Below are positions 1 through 7,880 of a DNA stretch of 32,300 nt, piece by piece. The DNA is taken from assembly GCF_000482865.1 (NCBI RefSeq), contig NZ_AXWW01000073.1, positions 1-32,300 of the forward strand, read 5' to 3'. Made by a program: the position numbers and the translations under genes. The stretch comes from Actinokineospora inagensis DSM 44258. GTDB taxonomy: Bacteria > Actinomycetota > Actinomycetes > Mycobacteriales > Pseudonocardiaceae. Within the stretch, counting starts at the first letter, position 1. Each line of letters opens with the position of its first letter. The notes below the pieces were generated by a model. That model had not been told where the DNA came from. It was given only the letters and a program-made list of their open reading frames with translations, and ran no database searches.

Positions 1-75
1 TTTAATCTGGCGCCCGGGGCCGGCGTCGCCGAAGGCGACCAGGCCGACCCCCGAGGCGCAGCCGAGGCCCAGTGA
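1..75 (+). CDS. C-terminal tail of an upstream gene (partial)
   Basis: A reading frame is open from base 1 to a TGA at 73-75. It encodes 24 residues ending GAAEAQ, with strong G/C bias at third codon positions, as in real genes here. It points toward the LuxR-family gene that ends at 79, so the two would be convergent with only a few bases between stops. The peptide (Ala/Gly/Asp/Gln-rich) carries no recognisable domain, so no function can be given. It could also be chance open sequence, because the fragment is very short. Confidence 0.45.
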   Translation, partial: FNLAPGAGVAEGDQADPRGAAEAQ

Positions 76-78
76 CCC

Positions 79-2823
79 TCACCCATCACACGGCAAATCC
101 GATCGCGTCCGCACCCCACACTTCCGCAGCGCGTTCGCAACATGGTCCTCCACCGTCCGCACCGAAATGAACAGCGCCTCCGCAATCTCCCGATTAGTGC
201 GACCTTGAGCCGCCATCCCCGCCACCGCTGACTCCCGAGGCGACAACGCCGTCCCATACCCCCGCCGCCCCCCGCGGTGCCGCGGCGTCACCCCGTACTT
301 CCGCAGCACCGCCGCACACCGAGCCGCGTCCCATCTCGCCCCCAATTCCGTGTACGCGGCAACCACATCCACCATCCCCTGTTTCTCCCCCCGAGCAAGC
401 AACCGTTCCGCCACGCATTCCCGCGCCTGCAACACCGCGTACGGCCGCCCCATCACCTCGTACAGCGCCGCGGCCTCCTCAAACAGTGACACCCCACCAC
501 CCACATGCCCCGCCGCCACCAACGCCGCCGCGCGCGCGGCAGGCGCGTCCCGGTCCGCCACGGCTTCTGCGAACTCCAAGTGCAGCGACACCGACGCCCC
601 CACCCCCACCAACGCCGCGCAAGCCAGCGGTACCAGCGACGCCGCCCACACCCAGTTCCCATGCCGCCGAACCGCGTCCAACGCAGGTTCCAGCACTCCC
701 CACGCCTCGTCGAACCGCCCACCCGACAACGCGATCCGCGCGCGTGACGCCGCCACCCCGGCCATCAACGGAATCGTCGCCTCGGTAATCGCCCGCAGGT
801 GCACCGAAGCGTCCGCCAGTGACCCCGTCGCCAGCGCCAACTCCGCTGCCACGAACCGCGCTTCGACGTCCAACAGCGGCAGCCGGTGCGTCCCAGCCCC
901 CGCGCGCACCAACTCAATCCGCTCCGCCAGCCCCTCCCACCGCCCGGCCGCCATGTCCACCCGCAGCCGCGTCCCAGCGACCAGACGGGCCGTGTAGAGC
1001 CCGGAATCCTCATCCACCAACGTGGGGATCAACGCCAGCAGTTCACGCGCTCGCCCGTCGTGCCCCAACCACAGAGCCGCGTCCGCGCCGTTGCTCGCGC
1101 CCCGCAGGAGATGCAACCGGGCCTCCGGCGTGGTGCCGCGCGCCAACGCCGCCCGCCACACCGGCCACCCGGACGGGTCTCCCGAGTACATCAACGCGGA
1201 CGCGTGGTTCACGTGCACGGCCGTGTGCACCGCGTGGTCGTCAAAGGAGCCAAGCAGGTCCAACGCCCGATTGGCCCACGCCAGGTGTTCGGTGATGGTC
1301 CCACTCGCGTATGACGGGATCGCCAACGCGGCCATCGCCCTGGCCGCGAGGTCCGGTCGATCGCCCAGTTCGTCCACAGCGGTCCGGAGTTGTTCACGAC
1401 CGGTTCCCGCCTCACCGGCCTGGGCGACCAGCAGCATGCCGAGGCCGAACCTGATCTCCCCGCGCCACGACGGCGGCAGATCCTCCTCATCCAGCACCGA
1501 CCGCAAGGCCGCCACCGCTTCCCCGTGCCGCAGACCAGGTTGGGCGGCCCGACTCAACAGCGCCGCGACCCGGGCGCGGGTGGCGATGTCGATCCCCGTG
1601 CTGGACACGACCTCCGCCAACAGGTCGACCGCCGTGTCGCCGTCGCCGAGGGAAACCGCGCGGGTCGCGGCCGCCTCGGCGTGGCGGACCCAGTCGTCCA
1701 CCAGACCGGCGTGTTTGCAGTGCCGGGCCAGCCGCGCGTGCGGGATCGGTTCCGCCGCCGACAACGCGGCCGCCGCGTTGCGATGTGCACGACGCAGTTC
1801 GCCAGGTGCCAACAGGTCGAGGACGGCGCGGGTCGCCAGCGCGTGGCGGGTGGCCAACAGGCCAGGCGCGCAGTGGCGCAGCAAACCGTGGGCGAGCGCG
1901 CGGTCGATGGCGTTCGTCGCCGTCGCGAGGTCCAGACCGGCGACCCGGGCCAGCAGTTCGTCCTCGGCGGGCGCGGCCAGGGTCGCCGCCGCGCCAACGA
2001 CATCGCGGACCGCGGGCGCCAGGCTGGCGAGGCGTTCGGCGATCGATCCGCGCAACGCCACCGGGGCGGACAGCCGGTCCAGCACCGATCGCGGCGCGTC
2101 TGCCAGGCGTGGCGCGGGTTCCGCAGGCAGCGCGCGCGACACCTCTTCCACGACGAACGGCACACCACCGGTCAACTCGTGTAGACGTACGGCGAACTCG
2201 TCGGTCACCCTGGTCAACCCGAGCAGCCCGGCGGCGAGCTCACCGACCTCGGCGACCGACAGCGGCCGCACCAACGTCTCCACAACCCGCGCCCACCTGG
2301 GCAGATACCCGGCGAGGTCCACCACCGGGCGTTCCCGCCGCACGCTCTCCGGCCGGTACGTCACCAGCACCTTCAACCGGGGCGGCAGGCCGCGGCAGAG
2401 GAAGCGCAGGAACTCGTATGTCGCCTCATCGGACCAATGCAGGTCCTCGACGACCAGCACGGCGGGGCCGAGTTCCGCCAGTGCCGCGCGAACTCTGGGA
2501 AAAACGTCCACCCGGTCCATCCGCCCCACCGGGGGTGTGAACACGTCCAGGCCTTTCAGCGCGTCGAGCACCGGGCCAAGTGGGAACGGCTCGCGCAGCG
2601 GCAGGCACTCGCCGACCAGCCAGTGGTGGCCCAGCAGGTCCGGGTGGTCGCGCAGCTCGTGCACGATCCGGCTCTTGCCCACCCCCGCCTCGCCCGCGAC
2701 CAGCAGAAGCGCGGGTGCCGCGACCGCGGACAGCCGGGCCAGTTCGGCCGCGCGACCGACCAGCGGCGCGTGGTCGACCGGTGCTGGTCTGTCCACAGTG
2801 GTTCCCAGAGGACCCGTTTCCAT
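79..2823 (-). CDS. LuxR-family transcriptional regulator with N-terminal AAA ATPase (LAL type)
   Basis: Large ATP-binding LuxR-type regulator (LAL/MalT-like STAND class), expected to be cytoplasmic. From the ATG at 2823 it is 914 residues. A Walker A motif (GEAGVGKS) lies at about residues 44-51 and a Walker B (VLVVEDLHW) at about 122-130. A long helical, TPR-like middle follows, and a LuxR helix-turn-helix occupies the last ~58 residues (LSPRE...TNREIAEALFIS...). Known family members act as signal-responsive activators, with ATP binding controlling oligomerisation; the ligand here is unknown. I chose 2823 because AAGGG sits 7 nt upstream. An in-frame GTG at 2892 would add 23 basic residues but has a poor ribosome site. 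The gene is divergent from the dioxygenase at 3017, with an inverted repeat between them, so autoregulation or control of that gene is an inference. Confidence 0.88.
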   Translation of the reverse strand: METGPLGTTVDRPAPVDHAPLVGRAAELARLSAVAAPALLLVAGEAGVGKSRIVHELRDHPDLLGHHWLVGECLPLREPFPLGPVLDALKGLDVFTPPVGRMDRVDVFPRVRAALAELGPAVLVVEDLHWSDEATYEFLRFLCRGLPPRLKVLVTYRPESVRRERPVVDLAGYLPRWARVVETLVRPLSVAEVGELAAGLLGLTRVTDEFAVRLHELTGGVPFVVEEVSRALPAEPAPRLADAPRSVLDRLSAPVALRGSIAERLASLAPAVRDVVGAAATLAAPAEDELLARVAGLDLATATNAIDRALAHGLLRHCAPGLLATRHALATRAVLDLLAPGELRRAHRNAAAALSAAEPIPHARLARHCKHAGLVDDWVRHAEAAATRAVSLGDGDTAVDLLAEVVSSTGIDIATRARVAALLSRAAQPGLRHGEAVAALRSVLDEEDLPPSWRGEIRFGLGMLLVAQAGEAGTGREQLRTAVDELGDRPDLAARAMAALAIPSYASGTITEHLAWANRALDLLGSFDDHAVHTAVHVNHASALMYSGDPSGWPVWRAALARGTTPEARLHLLRGASNGADAALWLGHDGRARELLALIPTLVDEDSGLYTARLVAGTRLRVDMAAGRWEGLAERIELVRAGAGTHRLPLLDVEARFVAAELALATGSLADASVHLRAITEATIPLMAGVAASRARIALSGGRFDEAWGVLEPALDAVRRHGNWVWAASLVPLACAALVGVGASVSLHLEFAEAVADRDAPAARAAALVAAGHVGGGVSLFEEAAALYEVMGRPYAVLQARECVAERLLARGEKQGMVDVVAAYTELGARWDAARCAAVLRKYGVTPRHRGGRRGYGTALSPRESAVAGMAAQGRTNREIAEALFISVRTVEDHVANALRKCGVRTRSDLPCDG

Positions 2824-2920
2824 GCTGCACCCTTTGCCTGGGGCGAACGGCTTTCCCGCCGGACGGCGTGCGTTCACCACGGATCTGCTCACGGTAGCGC
2901 CTGAGTTAAGCCCGTATCAC

Positions 2921-2973
2921 CACGGATTGCAACGTCCCGGTCACTGCAACAGCATCGGTTGTGCCAATCCGTG
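2921..2973. promoter_or_regulatory. Inverted repeat in divergent promoter region (possible operator)
   Basis: CACGGATTG at 2921-2929 is perfectly repeated in inverse as CAATCCGTG at 2965-2973. The similarity extends inward (CAAC/GTTG with a small offset). It lies between the divergently transcribed LAL regulator and the dioxygenase. A possible minus-strand -35 (TTGCAA, 2932-2927) overlaps the left arm. Operator function is inference. Confidence 0.35.
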
Positions 2974-3016
2974 ACGATCGCCAACCCGGTGGTCTCGTCT
3001 AGGAGGTACTCCCCAA

Positions 3017-3688
3017 GTGACCGCAGAACTCCCACCACAGGAAGACCTGACGGGTGAGGGCAACTTCACCCGCAAGCGTCTGCTGCAGCTCGGCGCGCTC
3101 GTGGTCCCCGCCGCCGGACTGCTCGGTGTCGCGGCGGGCGGCGGGTTCGCCGCCGCCAGCCCCGCCCCGGCCGGTGCCGACCTCGGCACCGACTTCGCGC
3201 CGCTGGCCTGCACCCCCGGCCAGTCCACGACGATCGCGCAGACCGAGGGCCCGTACTTCAAGCCCGGTTCGCCCGCGCGCACCTCGATCGTCGAGCCCGG
3301 CTACCCCGGCACCGCGCTGACCGTCAGCGGCTACGTGTTCAGCCGCTCCTGCAAGGCGCTGGGCCACGTGCTGCTCGACTTCTGGCAGGCCGACAACGGC
3401 GGCAACTACGACAACACCACCTACCGCTACCGCGGCCACCAGTACACCGACGCGTCGGGCAAGTACAGCCTGACCACGATCGTGCCCGGCCTCTACCCCG
3501 GCCGCACCCGGCACATCCACGTGAAGGTGCAGAACGCGGGTGGGCGTATCCTGACCACCCAGCTCTACTTCCCGGGTGAGCCGCGCAACAACACCGACAC
3601 GATCTTCGACCGCAGGCTGCTGATGAACGTGCAGGCCAACGGGTCGGGCAAGGTGGCCACCTACGACTTCGTGCTGAACGTGGCCTGA
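3017..3688 (+). CDS. Exported intradiol dioxygenase-like protein
   Basis: A 223-residue protein of the intradiol ring-cleavage dioxygenase fold (catechol/protocatechuate dioxygenase superfamily), which uses Fe(III) bound by two Tyr and two His. Candidate ligands are Y131 (GNYDN), Y160 (PGLYPG), H166 and H168 (RHIHV); the segment DASGKYSLTTIVPGLYPG is typical of the family. The N-terminus has a basic stretch TRKRLLQ, then a hydrophobic Ala/Gly/Leu segment (about 22-48) ending near AAASPAPA. This looks like a Sec or weak Tat signal, so the enzyme is probably secreted, unlike cytoplasmic catechol dioxygenases. The start is GTG with AGGAGG at 3001-3006. No other aromatic-degradation gene is adjacent, so the substrate is unknown; lignin-derived or quinol compounds are possible. 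A strong hairpin follows the stop. Confidence 0.85.
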   Translation: MTAELPPQEDLTGEGNFTRKRLLQLGALVVPAAGLLGVAAGGGFAAASPAPAGADLGTDFAPLACTPGQSTTIAQTEGPYFKPGSPARTSIVEPGYPGTALTVSGYVFSRSCKALGHVLLDFWQADNGGNYDNTTYRYRGHQYTDASGKYSLTTIVPGLYPGRTRHIHVKVQNAGGRILTTQLYFPGEPRNNTDTIFDRRLLMNVQANGSGKVATYDFVLNVA

Positions 3689-3697
3689 GCTCTGCTT

Positions 3698-3741
3698 CGC
3701 GGTCCCCTGTGGACGGTCGTCGACCGTTCCCGGGGACCGCG
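3698..3741 (+). terminator. Hairpin terminator after the dioxygenase
   Basis: The outer stem CGCGGTCCCC (3698-3707) pairs with GGGGACCGCG (3732-3741). Inside it, ACGGTCG (3713-3719) pairs with CGACCGT (3721-3727). The hairpin starts 10 bp after the dioxygenase stop. There is no T-run, as is usual for actinobacterial terminators. Confidence 0.7.
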
Positions 3742-4094
3742 GTGACGCGTCCGACGGTGTGCACTGCCGCCGCCGGTCGACGCCACCCGACGCGGCGGAA
3801 AACCGAAGGCGGATCGTGCACCTACGCCTCGCGCCCCGCCACCGCCCGCGTCGGGTCCGGCGCCTGCCGCCGAGCGGTCGGCGGTGGTGGTGGTCCGACC
3901 ACCGCCACCGCCGCCGACACCGCCGGCCACAGACGCCCCCGGGCCGGACCGGCCGGGGAACGGTACGGGGGCAGGGGCGCCGGACACAGCAGGGTCCGGC
4001 GCCCCGCCCGCGTTCCCGGACCGTTCGGCCGAACCGGGCCACCGCTTCGGGCGGTGACGGTTGACGGTGTACCAGGACAGCCCACTCGGTGTCA
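3742..4094. other. Non-coding stretch with two strong hairpins
   Basis: No credible gene is seen here; open frames lack consistent codon bias. It holds a 16-bp stem with one mismatch (3879-3894 with 3898-3913, built of CGG/TGG repeats). It also holds a perfect 12-bp stem, GGGGCGCCGGAC (3974-3985) with GTCCGGCGCCCC (3994-4005), and an 8-nt loop. The second looks like an intrinsic terminator but lies ~350 bp beyond the GntR gene and has no obvious client. The stretch adjoins a decayed gene and may be remnant sequence of the same former locus. Confidence 0.5.
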
Positions 4095-4300
4095 TGACCG
4101 GCGATCCGGGTGGTGGCCGCTCGGTGGCGGCATGGCCGGTCTGCTCGCGGCGCGGGTGCTCGCGGGCTCCTGCCAGTGGACTGTGATCCGTTGGACCAGG
4201 TGTTGGCGATGCGGCGTGGTGTGCCGCAGGGTGTGCACGTGCACGCCGCTGTTGGCCGAGGAAATCGGTGCAGGCGGGGCGCCGTCCGGCCTGGCGGGCA
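4095..4300 (+). pseudogene. Remnant of FAD-dependent oxidoreductase/monooxygenase N-terminus, frameshifted
   Basis: Three consecutive pieces of one protein family appear in shifting frames. In one frame 4101-4121 reads AIRVVAA. One base later, in the next frame, 4123-4173 reads GGGMAGLLAARVLAGSC, a Rossmann FAD-binding GxGxxG region. Back in the first frame, 4176-4247 reads VDCDPLDQVLAM, then RRGVPQGVHVHA. The order matches actinobacterial FAD-dependent oxidoreductases of the VVVGGGMAGLLAARVL ... RRGVPQ-x-HVHALL type, which are normally ~450 residues. Here two frameshifts and loss of everything after ~4300 leave only a relic. LLAEEIGAGGAP in a third position (about 4250-4286) may be a further scrap. 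The family assignment rests on motif memory, not a search. Confidence 0.6.
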
Positions 4301-4358
4301 CGGTGCGGTGGTGCTCCCACCCACGCCCGGTTCGGTCTACGGACGGAGATCCTGCCGG

Positions 4359-5162
4359 TCAGCGCCGCCAGACCCGCTCGTTTTGTCCACTGTGGACGTC
4401 GAACTGGTAGCCGTCGGCGGAGAACTTGGCCAGGACGCTGAACCGGTCCCCGCGCACCACCGTGTGCCGCCATTCCACCGGTCGCCGCTCCACGGTGCCC
4501 AGCCGGTCGACCGCCAGCGCGGCCACGTCCCCGGGCATCCCCAGCAGCCTGCGCTCGCCGTCGGTCGGGAGCACCGCCCGGATCCGCTCCTGGCCGCCGG
4601 TCAACCGGATGCCGCACCGGGTGTCGAGCTCGTGGTAGAGCGAGGTGCCGGTGAAGTCGGCCGACATCAACCCCTCGGCCAGCGCGTGCGGCAGCCACAC
4701 CCGGTCGACCGCCAACGGCGTGTCACCCGCGAAGCGCAGCCGCTCCAGGTACAGCAGCGGCGTCGACTCCTCCAGCCCCAGCCTGCTCGCCACCACCCCG
4801 TCGGCCCGCTCGTCGAGCGCGAGCACCTCGCTGCGCGCGGTCAGCCCGCTGGCCTGCACCGACGCGAACAGGCTGTAGAGCGCCCCCAGCGGCTGGGTGA
4901 TCTCGGTCGGCTTGCCCAGCTTCGGCGCGTGCCCGCGGCCGGCGACCACGGTCCCGTCCGCGCGCAGCCTGCGTAGCGCTTCCCGCACCGTGTTGCGGCT
5001 GACGGCGTACTCGGCGGCCAGCGCCAACTCGCCGGGGAAGGCGTCCTCGAACTCCCCGGCGCCGACCCGGCGCAGCAGGTCGTCGTGCAGTTGCGCCCAC
5101 AGCGGGGTGGGCAGCGTGCGGTCGAGCCGGGGCGAGCTCGTCCGGTCGGCGGTCCGGGACAC
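4359..5162 (-). CDS. GntR-family transcriptional regulator with UTRA domain
   Basis: GntR/HutC-type repressor. A winged helix-turn-helix near the N-terminus (PLWAQLHDDLLRRV...SRNTVREALRRLRADGTV) is followed from about residue 105 by a UTRA ligand-binding domain (TPLLYLERLRFAGDTPLAVDRVWLP ... YHELDTRCGIRLTGGQERIRA). UTRA regulators respond to small metabolites, often sugar phosphates; the ligand here is unknown. From 5162 the protein is 267 residues. An in-frame GTG at 5171 would add MAE, but the GGAGGGG element (5172-5178) sits directly against it, whereas it is ~9 nt from the GTG at 5162, so 5162 is preferred. A minus-strand -10-like TAGGTT lies at 5208-5203. An imperfect dyad AGGTCGCC/GGTCACCT upstream could be an autoregulatory operator. 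The target may be the neighbouring sugar-nucleotide gene, but this is inference. Confidence 0.88.
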   Translation of the reverse strand: MSRTADRTSSPRLDRTLPTPLWAQLHDDLLRRVGAGEFEDAFPGELALAAEYAVSRNTVREALRRLRADGTVVAGRGHAPKLGKPTEITQPLGALYSLFASVQASGLTARSEVLALDERADGVVASRLGLEESTPLLYLERLRFAGDTPLAVDRVWLPHALAEGLMSADFTGTSLYHELDTRCGIRLTGGQERIRAVLPTDGERRLLGMPGDVAALAVDRLGTVERRPVEWRHTVVRGDRFSVLAKFSADGYQFDVHSGQNERVWRR

Positions 5163-5246
5163 CTCGGCCACCCCCTCCGCGTCGGGAGCATCGGTCGCCG
5201 TCGAACCTAGCAGGTGACCGGGGCGACCTGGGCACGATCGAAGTGA

Positions 5247-5265
5247 CCCGTCGGTAGCCGACGGG
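5247..5265 (-). terminator. Hairpin terminator after the fucose-synthase-like gene
   Basis: CCCGTCGG (5247-5254) and CCGACGGG (5258-5265) form a perfect 8-bp stem with a 3-nt loop. It lies about 36 bp downstream of the minus-strand stop at 5302 and upstream of the GntR gene promoter, so it probably separates the two transcription units. Confidence 0.5.
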
Positions 5266-5301
5266 CCCGCGAACTGTCCACAGCGGACTCCAGGCCTGCG
5301 G

Positions 5302-6291
5302 TTACCGGACCATCTCGTGCCCGCGCACGGCCTCCCGCTGCCGGGGCAGGGTCAGGCTGTCCAGGTACCACTGGTAGGTCGAGGCGATGCCTGCCCGCAG
5401 CCGGATCTTCGGCTCCCAGCCGAGGCCGGTCAGCGCCCGGATGTCGAGCACCTTGCGCGGGGTGCCGTCCGGCCTGCCCGGGTCGAACTCGATCGCCCCG
5501 GTGTAACCGATCGTCTCCGCCAGCATCTTCGCCAGGTCCGCGACGCTGATGTCCCGCCCGGTGCCCACGTTCACCGGACCCGGCTCGTCGTAGTGGGCCA
5601 ACAGGGTGAGGCAGGCATCGGCGAGGTCGTCGGCGTGCAGGAACTCCCGCCGCGGCGTGCCGGTGCCCCACACGACCACCGACGGCGCCCCGGCCACCGC
5701 CGCGTCGTGGATCCGGCGCATCAGCCCGGCCAGCACGTGCGACGAGGTCGGGTGGAAGTTGTCGCCCGGCCCGTAGAGGTTCGTCGGGATCGCCGTGATC
5801 CAGGGCAGCCCGTCCTGCTCGCGCACCGCCCGCACCTGGGCCATCCCGGCGATCTTGGCGATCGCGTACGCCTCGGTGGTCGGCTCCAGCGGCCCGGCCA
5901 GCAGCGACGTCTCCCGCACCGGCTGCCGCGACTCGCGCGGGTACATCGCCGACGAGGCCAGGAACAGCAGCCGCGGCACCCCCGCCGCGCGTGCCGCGTC
6001 CATGACGTTGACCTGGATCCGCAGGTTCGCCGACAGGACGTCGGCTGGCTCGGCCGCGTTGGCGCCGCTGCCGCCGCCCCGCGCCGCCGCCAGCACCACC
6101 ACGTCCGGCGCCGCCTCGGTGAGGAACCGGGTGGTCGCGGCCCGGTCCCGCAGGTCCACTTCGGACGATCCGGCCAGCACCAGGTTCTCGTACCCGGCCG
6201 CGCGCAGCCGCCCGCACAGCGCCGACCCGGCCAACCCGCGGTGCCCCGCAACGTAGATCCGGCTCGCAGGCGTGAGTTCCGGAGCGCGCAT
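5302..6291 (-). CDS. fcl: GDP-L-fucose synthase-like epimerase/reductase
   Basis: Extended short-chain dehydrogenase of the GDP-L-fucose synthase (WcaG/Fcl) family, 329 residues. Family enzymes epimerise C3/C5 of GDP-4-keto-6-deoxymannose and reduce C4 with NADPH, making a precursor for surface glycans or secondary metabolites. Seen here: the NADP Rossmann motif GHRGLAG (16-22), catalytic S113, Y142 and K146 (YAIAKIAG), and the signature NLYGPGDNFHP...SSHV with H185 matching E. coli H179. Oddly, the position of E. coli C109, the acid/base cysteine for epimerisation, is alanine (A115 in SSAMYP). The enzyme may therefore be a pure 4-reductase or have altered epimerase activity. The start at 6291 has GGGAGGGA 7 nt upstream; a longer frame to 6360 lacks support. 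No partner GDP-mannose dehydratase is in the window. Confidence 0.85.
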   Translation of the reverse strand: MRAPELTPASRIYVAGHRGLAGSALCGRLRAAGYENLVLAGSSEVDLRDRAATTRFLTEAAPDVVVLAAARGGGSGANAAEPADVLSANLRIQVNVMDAARAAGVPRLLFLASSAMYPRESRQPVRETSLLAGPLEPTTEAYAIAKIAGMAQVRAVREQDGLPWITAIPTNLYGPGDNFHPTSSHVLAGLMRRIHDAAVAGAPSVVVWGTGTPRREFLHADDLADACLTLLAHYDEPGPVNVGTGRDISVADLAKMLAETIGYTGAIEFDPGRPDGTPRKVLDIRALTGLGWEPKIRLRAGIASTYQWYLDSLTLPRQREAVRGHEMVR

Positions 6292-6723
6292 CGCCGAGTC
6301 CCTCCCGTCCCGCGGCGGTTGGCCGTCGGTTCCCGGCTGGTCCGGGCCGGTGATCACCACGGTCTCGGTCAGGATCGCATCCGCGCGCCGCGCGCGCCGC
6401 CATCCGGGTTCGGGTGGACCGGGCGCGTTGTGGCCCCCGCCACGCCGCTCACCACCGAGTGTGTCGTTTGGTCGGGTTCGGGTCGTCCGGCATCGCTCGA
6501 CCGGGCGGGGACGGCGCGCGGTTCGCTCACCCCGTGTTGGACGATCGCGCGGCTGTTCGGGGTGTTACCCCACGATCGGGGTCATATTCGGGTGGGTTTC
6601 CCGCGCCAGCGGGCCACGCCTCCCCAGCCCCGCCCACAATCCACACGTGGAGACGGTCGCCGCGCGCACCCGACCTGACCGGAAGGGCTGTGACGGCGGT
6701 GACGGCGCACCTAAGGTGTCGCC
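6292..6723. other. Intergenic region upstream of two divergent genes
   Basis: About 430 bp without a credible gene. It contains the ribosome site of the fucose-synthase-like gene at its left edge and a leaderless-type promoter for the TrmB/LuxR regulator at its right edge. Nothing else was recognised; the middle is GC-rich with short runs such as CGCGCGCCGCGCGCGCCG. Confidence 0.6.
6689..6717 (+). promoter_or_regulatory. Leaderless-type promoter for TrmB/LuxR regulator
   Basis: TGTGAC (6689-6694), a 17-nt spacer, then TAAGGT (6712-6717). The ATG follows after 6 nt at 6724, so transcription would start at or next to the initiation codon. No Shine-Dalgarno sequence is present. Confidence 0.6.
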
Positions 6724-7698
6724 ATGGCGCACCTGTTGGGGCCAGTCGGCCTCAGTGAGACGGACAACGCTGTCTACCTGGCGTTGGCCACGACGCCGCG
6801 GGGGACGGCGCAGGACATCGCCGACTCGGCGGAGTTACCGTTACCCGCGGTGCGCCGGGCGTTGCGGACGTTGACCGCGGCCGGGTTGGTGACCACCCTG
6901 TTGGCCCGCCCGATGCAGTACGTGGTGGCGCCGCCGGAGGTGTCGATCGAGGCGCTGGTGTCGCGCAGGCAGCAAGAGCTGGAGGGGCTGCGGGCGGCGG
7001 CGCGGGAGCTGGCGTTGCGGCTGCGGGAGACGCCCGCGTTCGCCGAGTCCAGCCTGGTGGAGATCCTGGAGGGCAACGACGCCATCCAGCACCGGCTGGC
7101 GCAGGTGCAGCTCGGCGCCCGCGAGGAAGTGATGATCATCGACGCGCCGCCGTACCTGCACGGGACGCCGGTGCAGAACGACCAGGAGCTGGTGGCGCTG
7201 GGCCGGGGCGTGCGGTACCGGTCGCTCTACCACGGTCCCGCGTTGGCGCTGCCCGGCCACTACGAGCAGATGATGGCCTGCATCGAGCTCGGCGAGCACG
7301 CCCGCACCCTGGCCTCCGCGCCGATGAAGATGATGATCGTGGACCGGCGGGTGGCGCTGATGCCGGTGTCGTTCGCCGCCGCCGAGACCAGGACCCGACT
7401 GCTGGTGCACGCCGCGCCGCTGGTGGAGGGCCTGGTGGTGTGCTTCGAGGCGCTGTGGGAGCAGGCCGCGCCGGTGCTCGGCGGCGAGCCCGCCGCGGAG
7501 CGCGCGGCGACGCTGTCCGAGCGCGACCGGCAGGTCCTGTCGCTGATGGCGGCCGGGCTCAAGGACCAGGCGATCGCGCGGGCGCTGGGGGTGGCGCAGC
7601 GCACCGTGGTCCGCCGGATCGGCGAGATGATGACCACGCTCGGCGCCGACACCCGCTTCCAGGCCGGGCTGCTCGCCGCCCGCCGCGGGTGGCTCTGA
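6724..7698 (+). CDS. TrmB-like / LuxR-type transcriptional regulator
   Basis: A 324-residue DNA-binding protein with two helix-turn-helix regions. The N-terminal winged helix of TrmB type lies at about residues 5-70 (TDNAVYLALATTPRGTAQDIADSAELP...). A short helical/coiled-coil segment (75-103) leads to a sensor domain with hydrophobic beta strands (about 110-250, e.g. EEVMIIDAPPY, MKMMIVDRRVALMPV), and a LuxR-type HTH lies at 262-320 (LSERDRQVLSLMAAGLKDQAIARALGVAQRTV). This arrangement is common in Streptomyces and relatives. Such proteins are orphan regulators, often of secondary metabolism or sugar response; the ligand and targets are not known. The ATG lies 6 nt after a -10 element, so translation is probably leaderless. 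Confidence 0.85.
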   Translation: MAHLLGPVGLSETDNAVYLALATTPRGTAQDIADSAELPLPAVRRALRTLTAAGLVTTLLARPMQYVVAPPEVSIEALVSRRQQELEGLRAAARELALRLRETPAFAESSLVEILEGNDAIQHRLAQVQLGAREEVMIIDAPPYLHGTPVQNDQELVALGRGVRYRSLYHGPALALPGHYEQMMACIELGEHARTLASAPMKMMIVDRRVALMPVSFAAAETRTRLLVHAAPLVEGLVVCFEALWEQAAPVLGGEPAAERAATLSERDRQVLSLMAAGLKDQAIARALGVAQRTVVRRIGEMMTTLGADTRFQAGLLAARRGWL

Positions 7699-7880
7699 CC
7701 AGCGGTCGCCCGTTGTTCTCGCGCCGGGGGTTGTGCGTGCGGCAGGTCGGCGTAGCGTAGGGGTGGACCCGCCACTAGATCTCCCAGATCACCACGGTGA
7801 CGCTGCGTCGGAGATGCGCTTCGGGTGCCAACTCGGACTACATTTTCCTCGTGGCCGCCCCAACCCAGGGAGCGCCACAC

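Noticed and set aside
2789-2797. Scattered DnaA-box-like CTGTCCACA at 2789 and 5274, and TCGTCCACA near 11088 and 12594
   Set aside because: They are isolated, and two lie in coding or terminator-proximal DNA. Such motifs are expected by chance in this base composition.
3661-4698. Open frame of 345 codons on the minus strand across the non-coding stretch
   Set aside because: Arg/Gly/Pro-rich low-quality translation overlapping the GntR gene, and no ribosome site. The plus-strand relic explains the sequence better.
7851-7880. Leaderless GTG start of the STAS gene at 7851
   Set aside because: TACATT-N6-GTG is tempting, but no -35 is visible and the ATG at 7881 has a good ribosome site. Kept only as an alternative.
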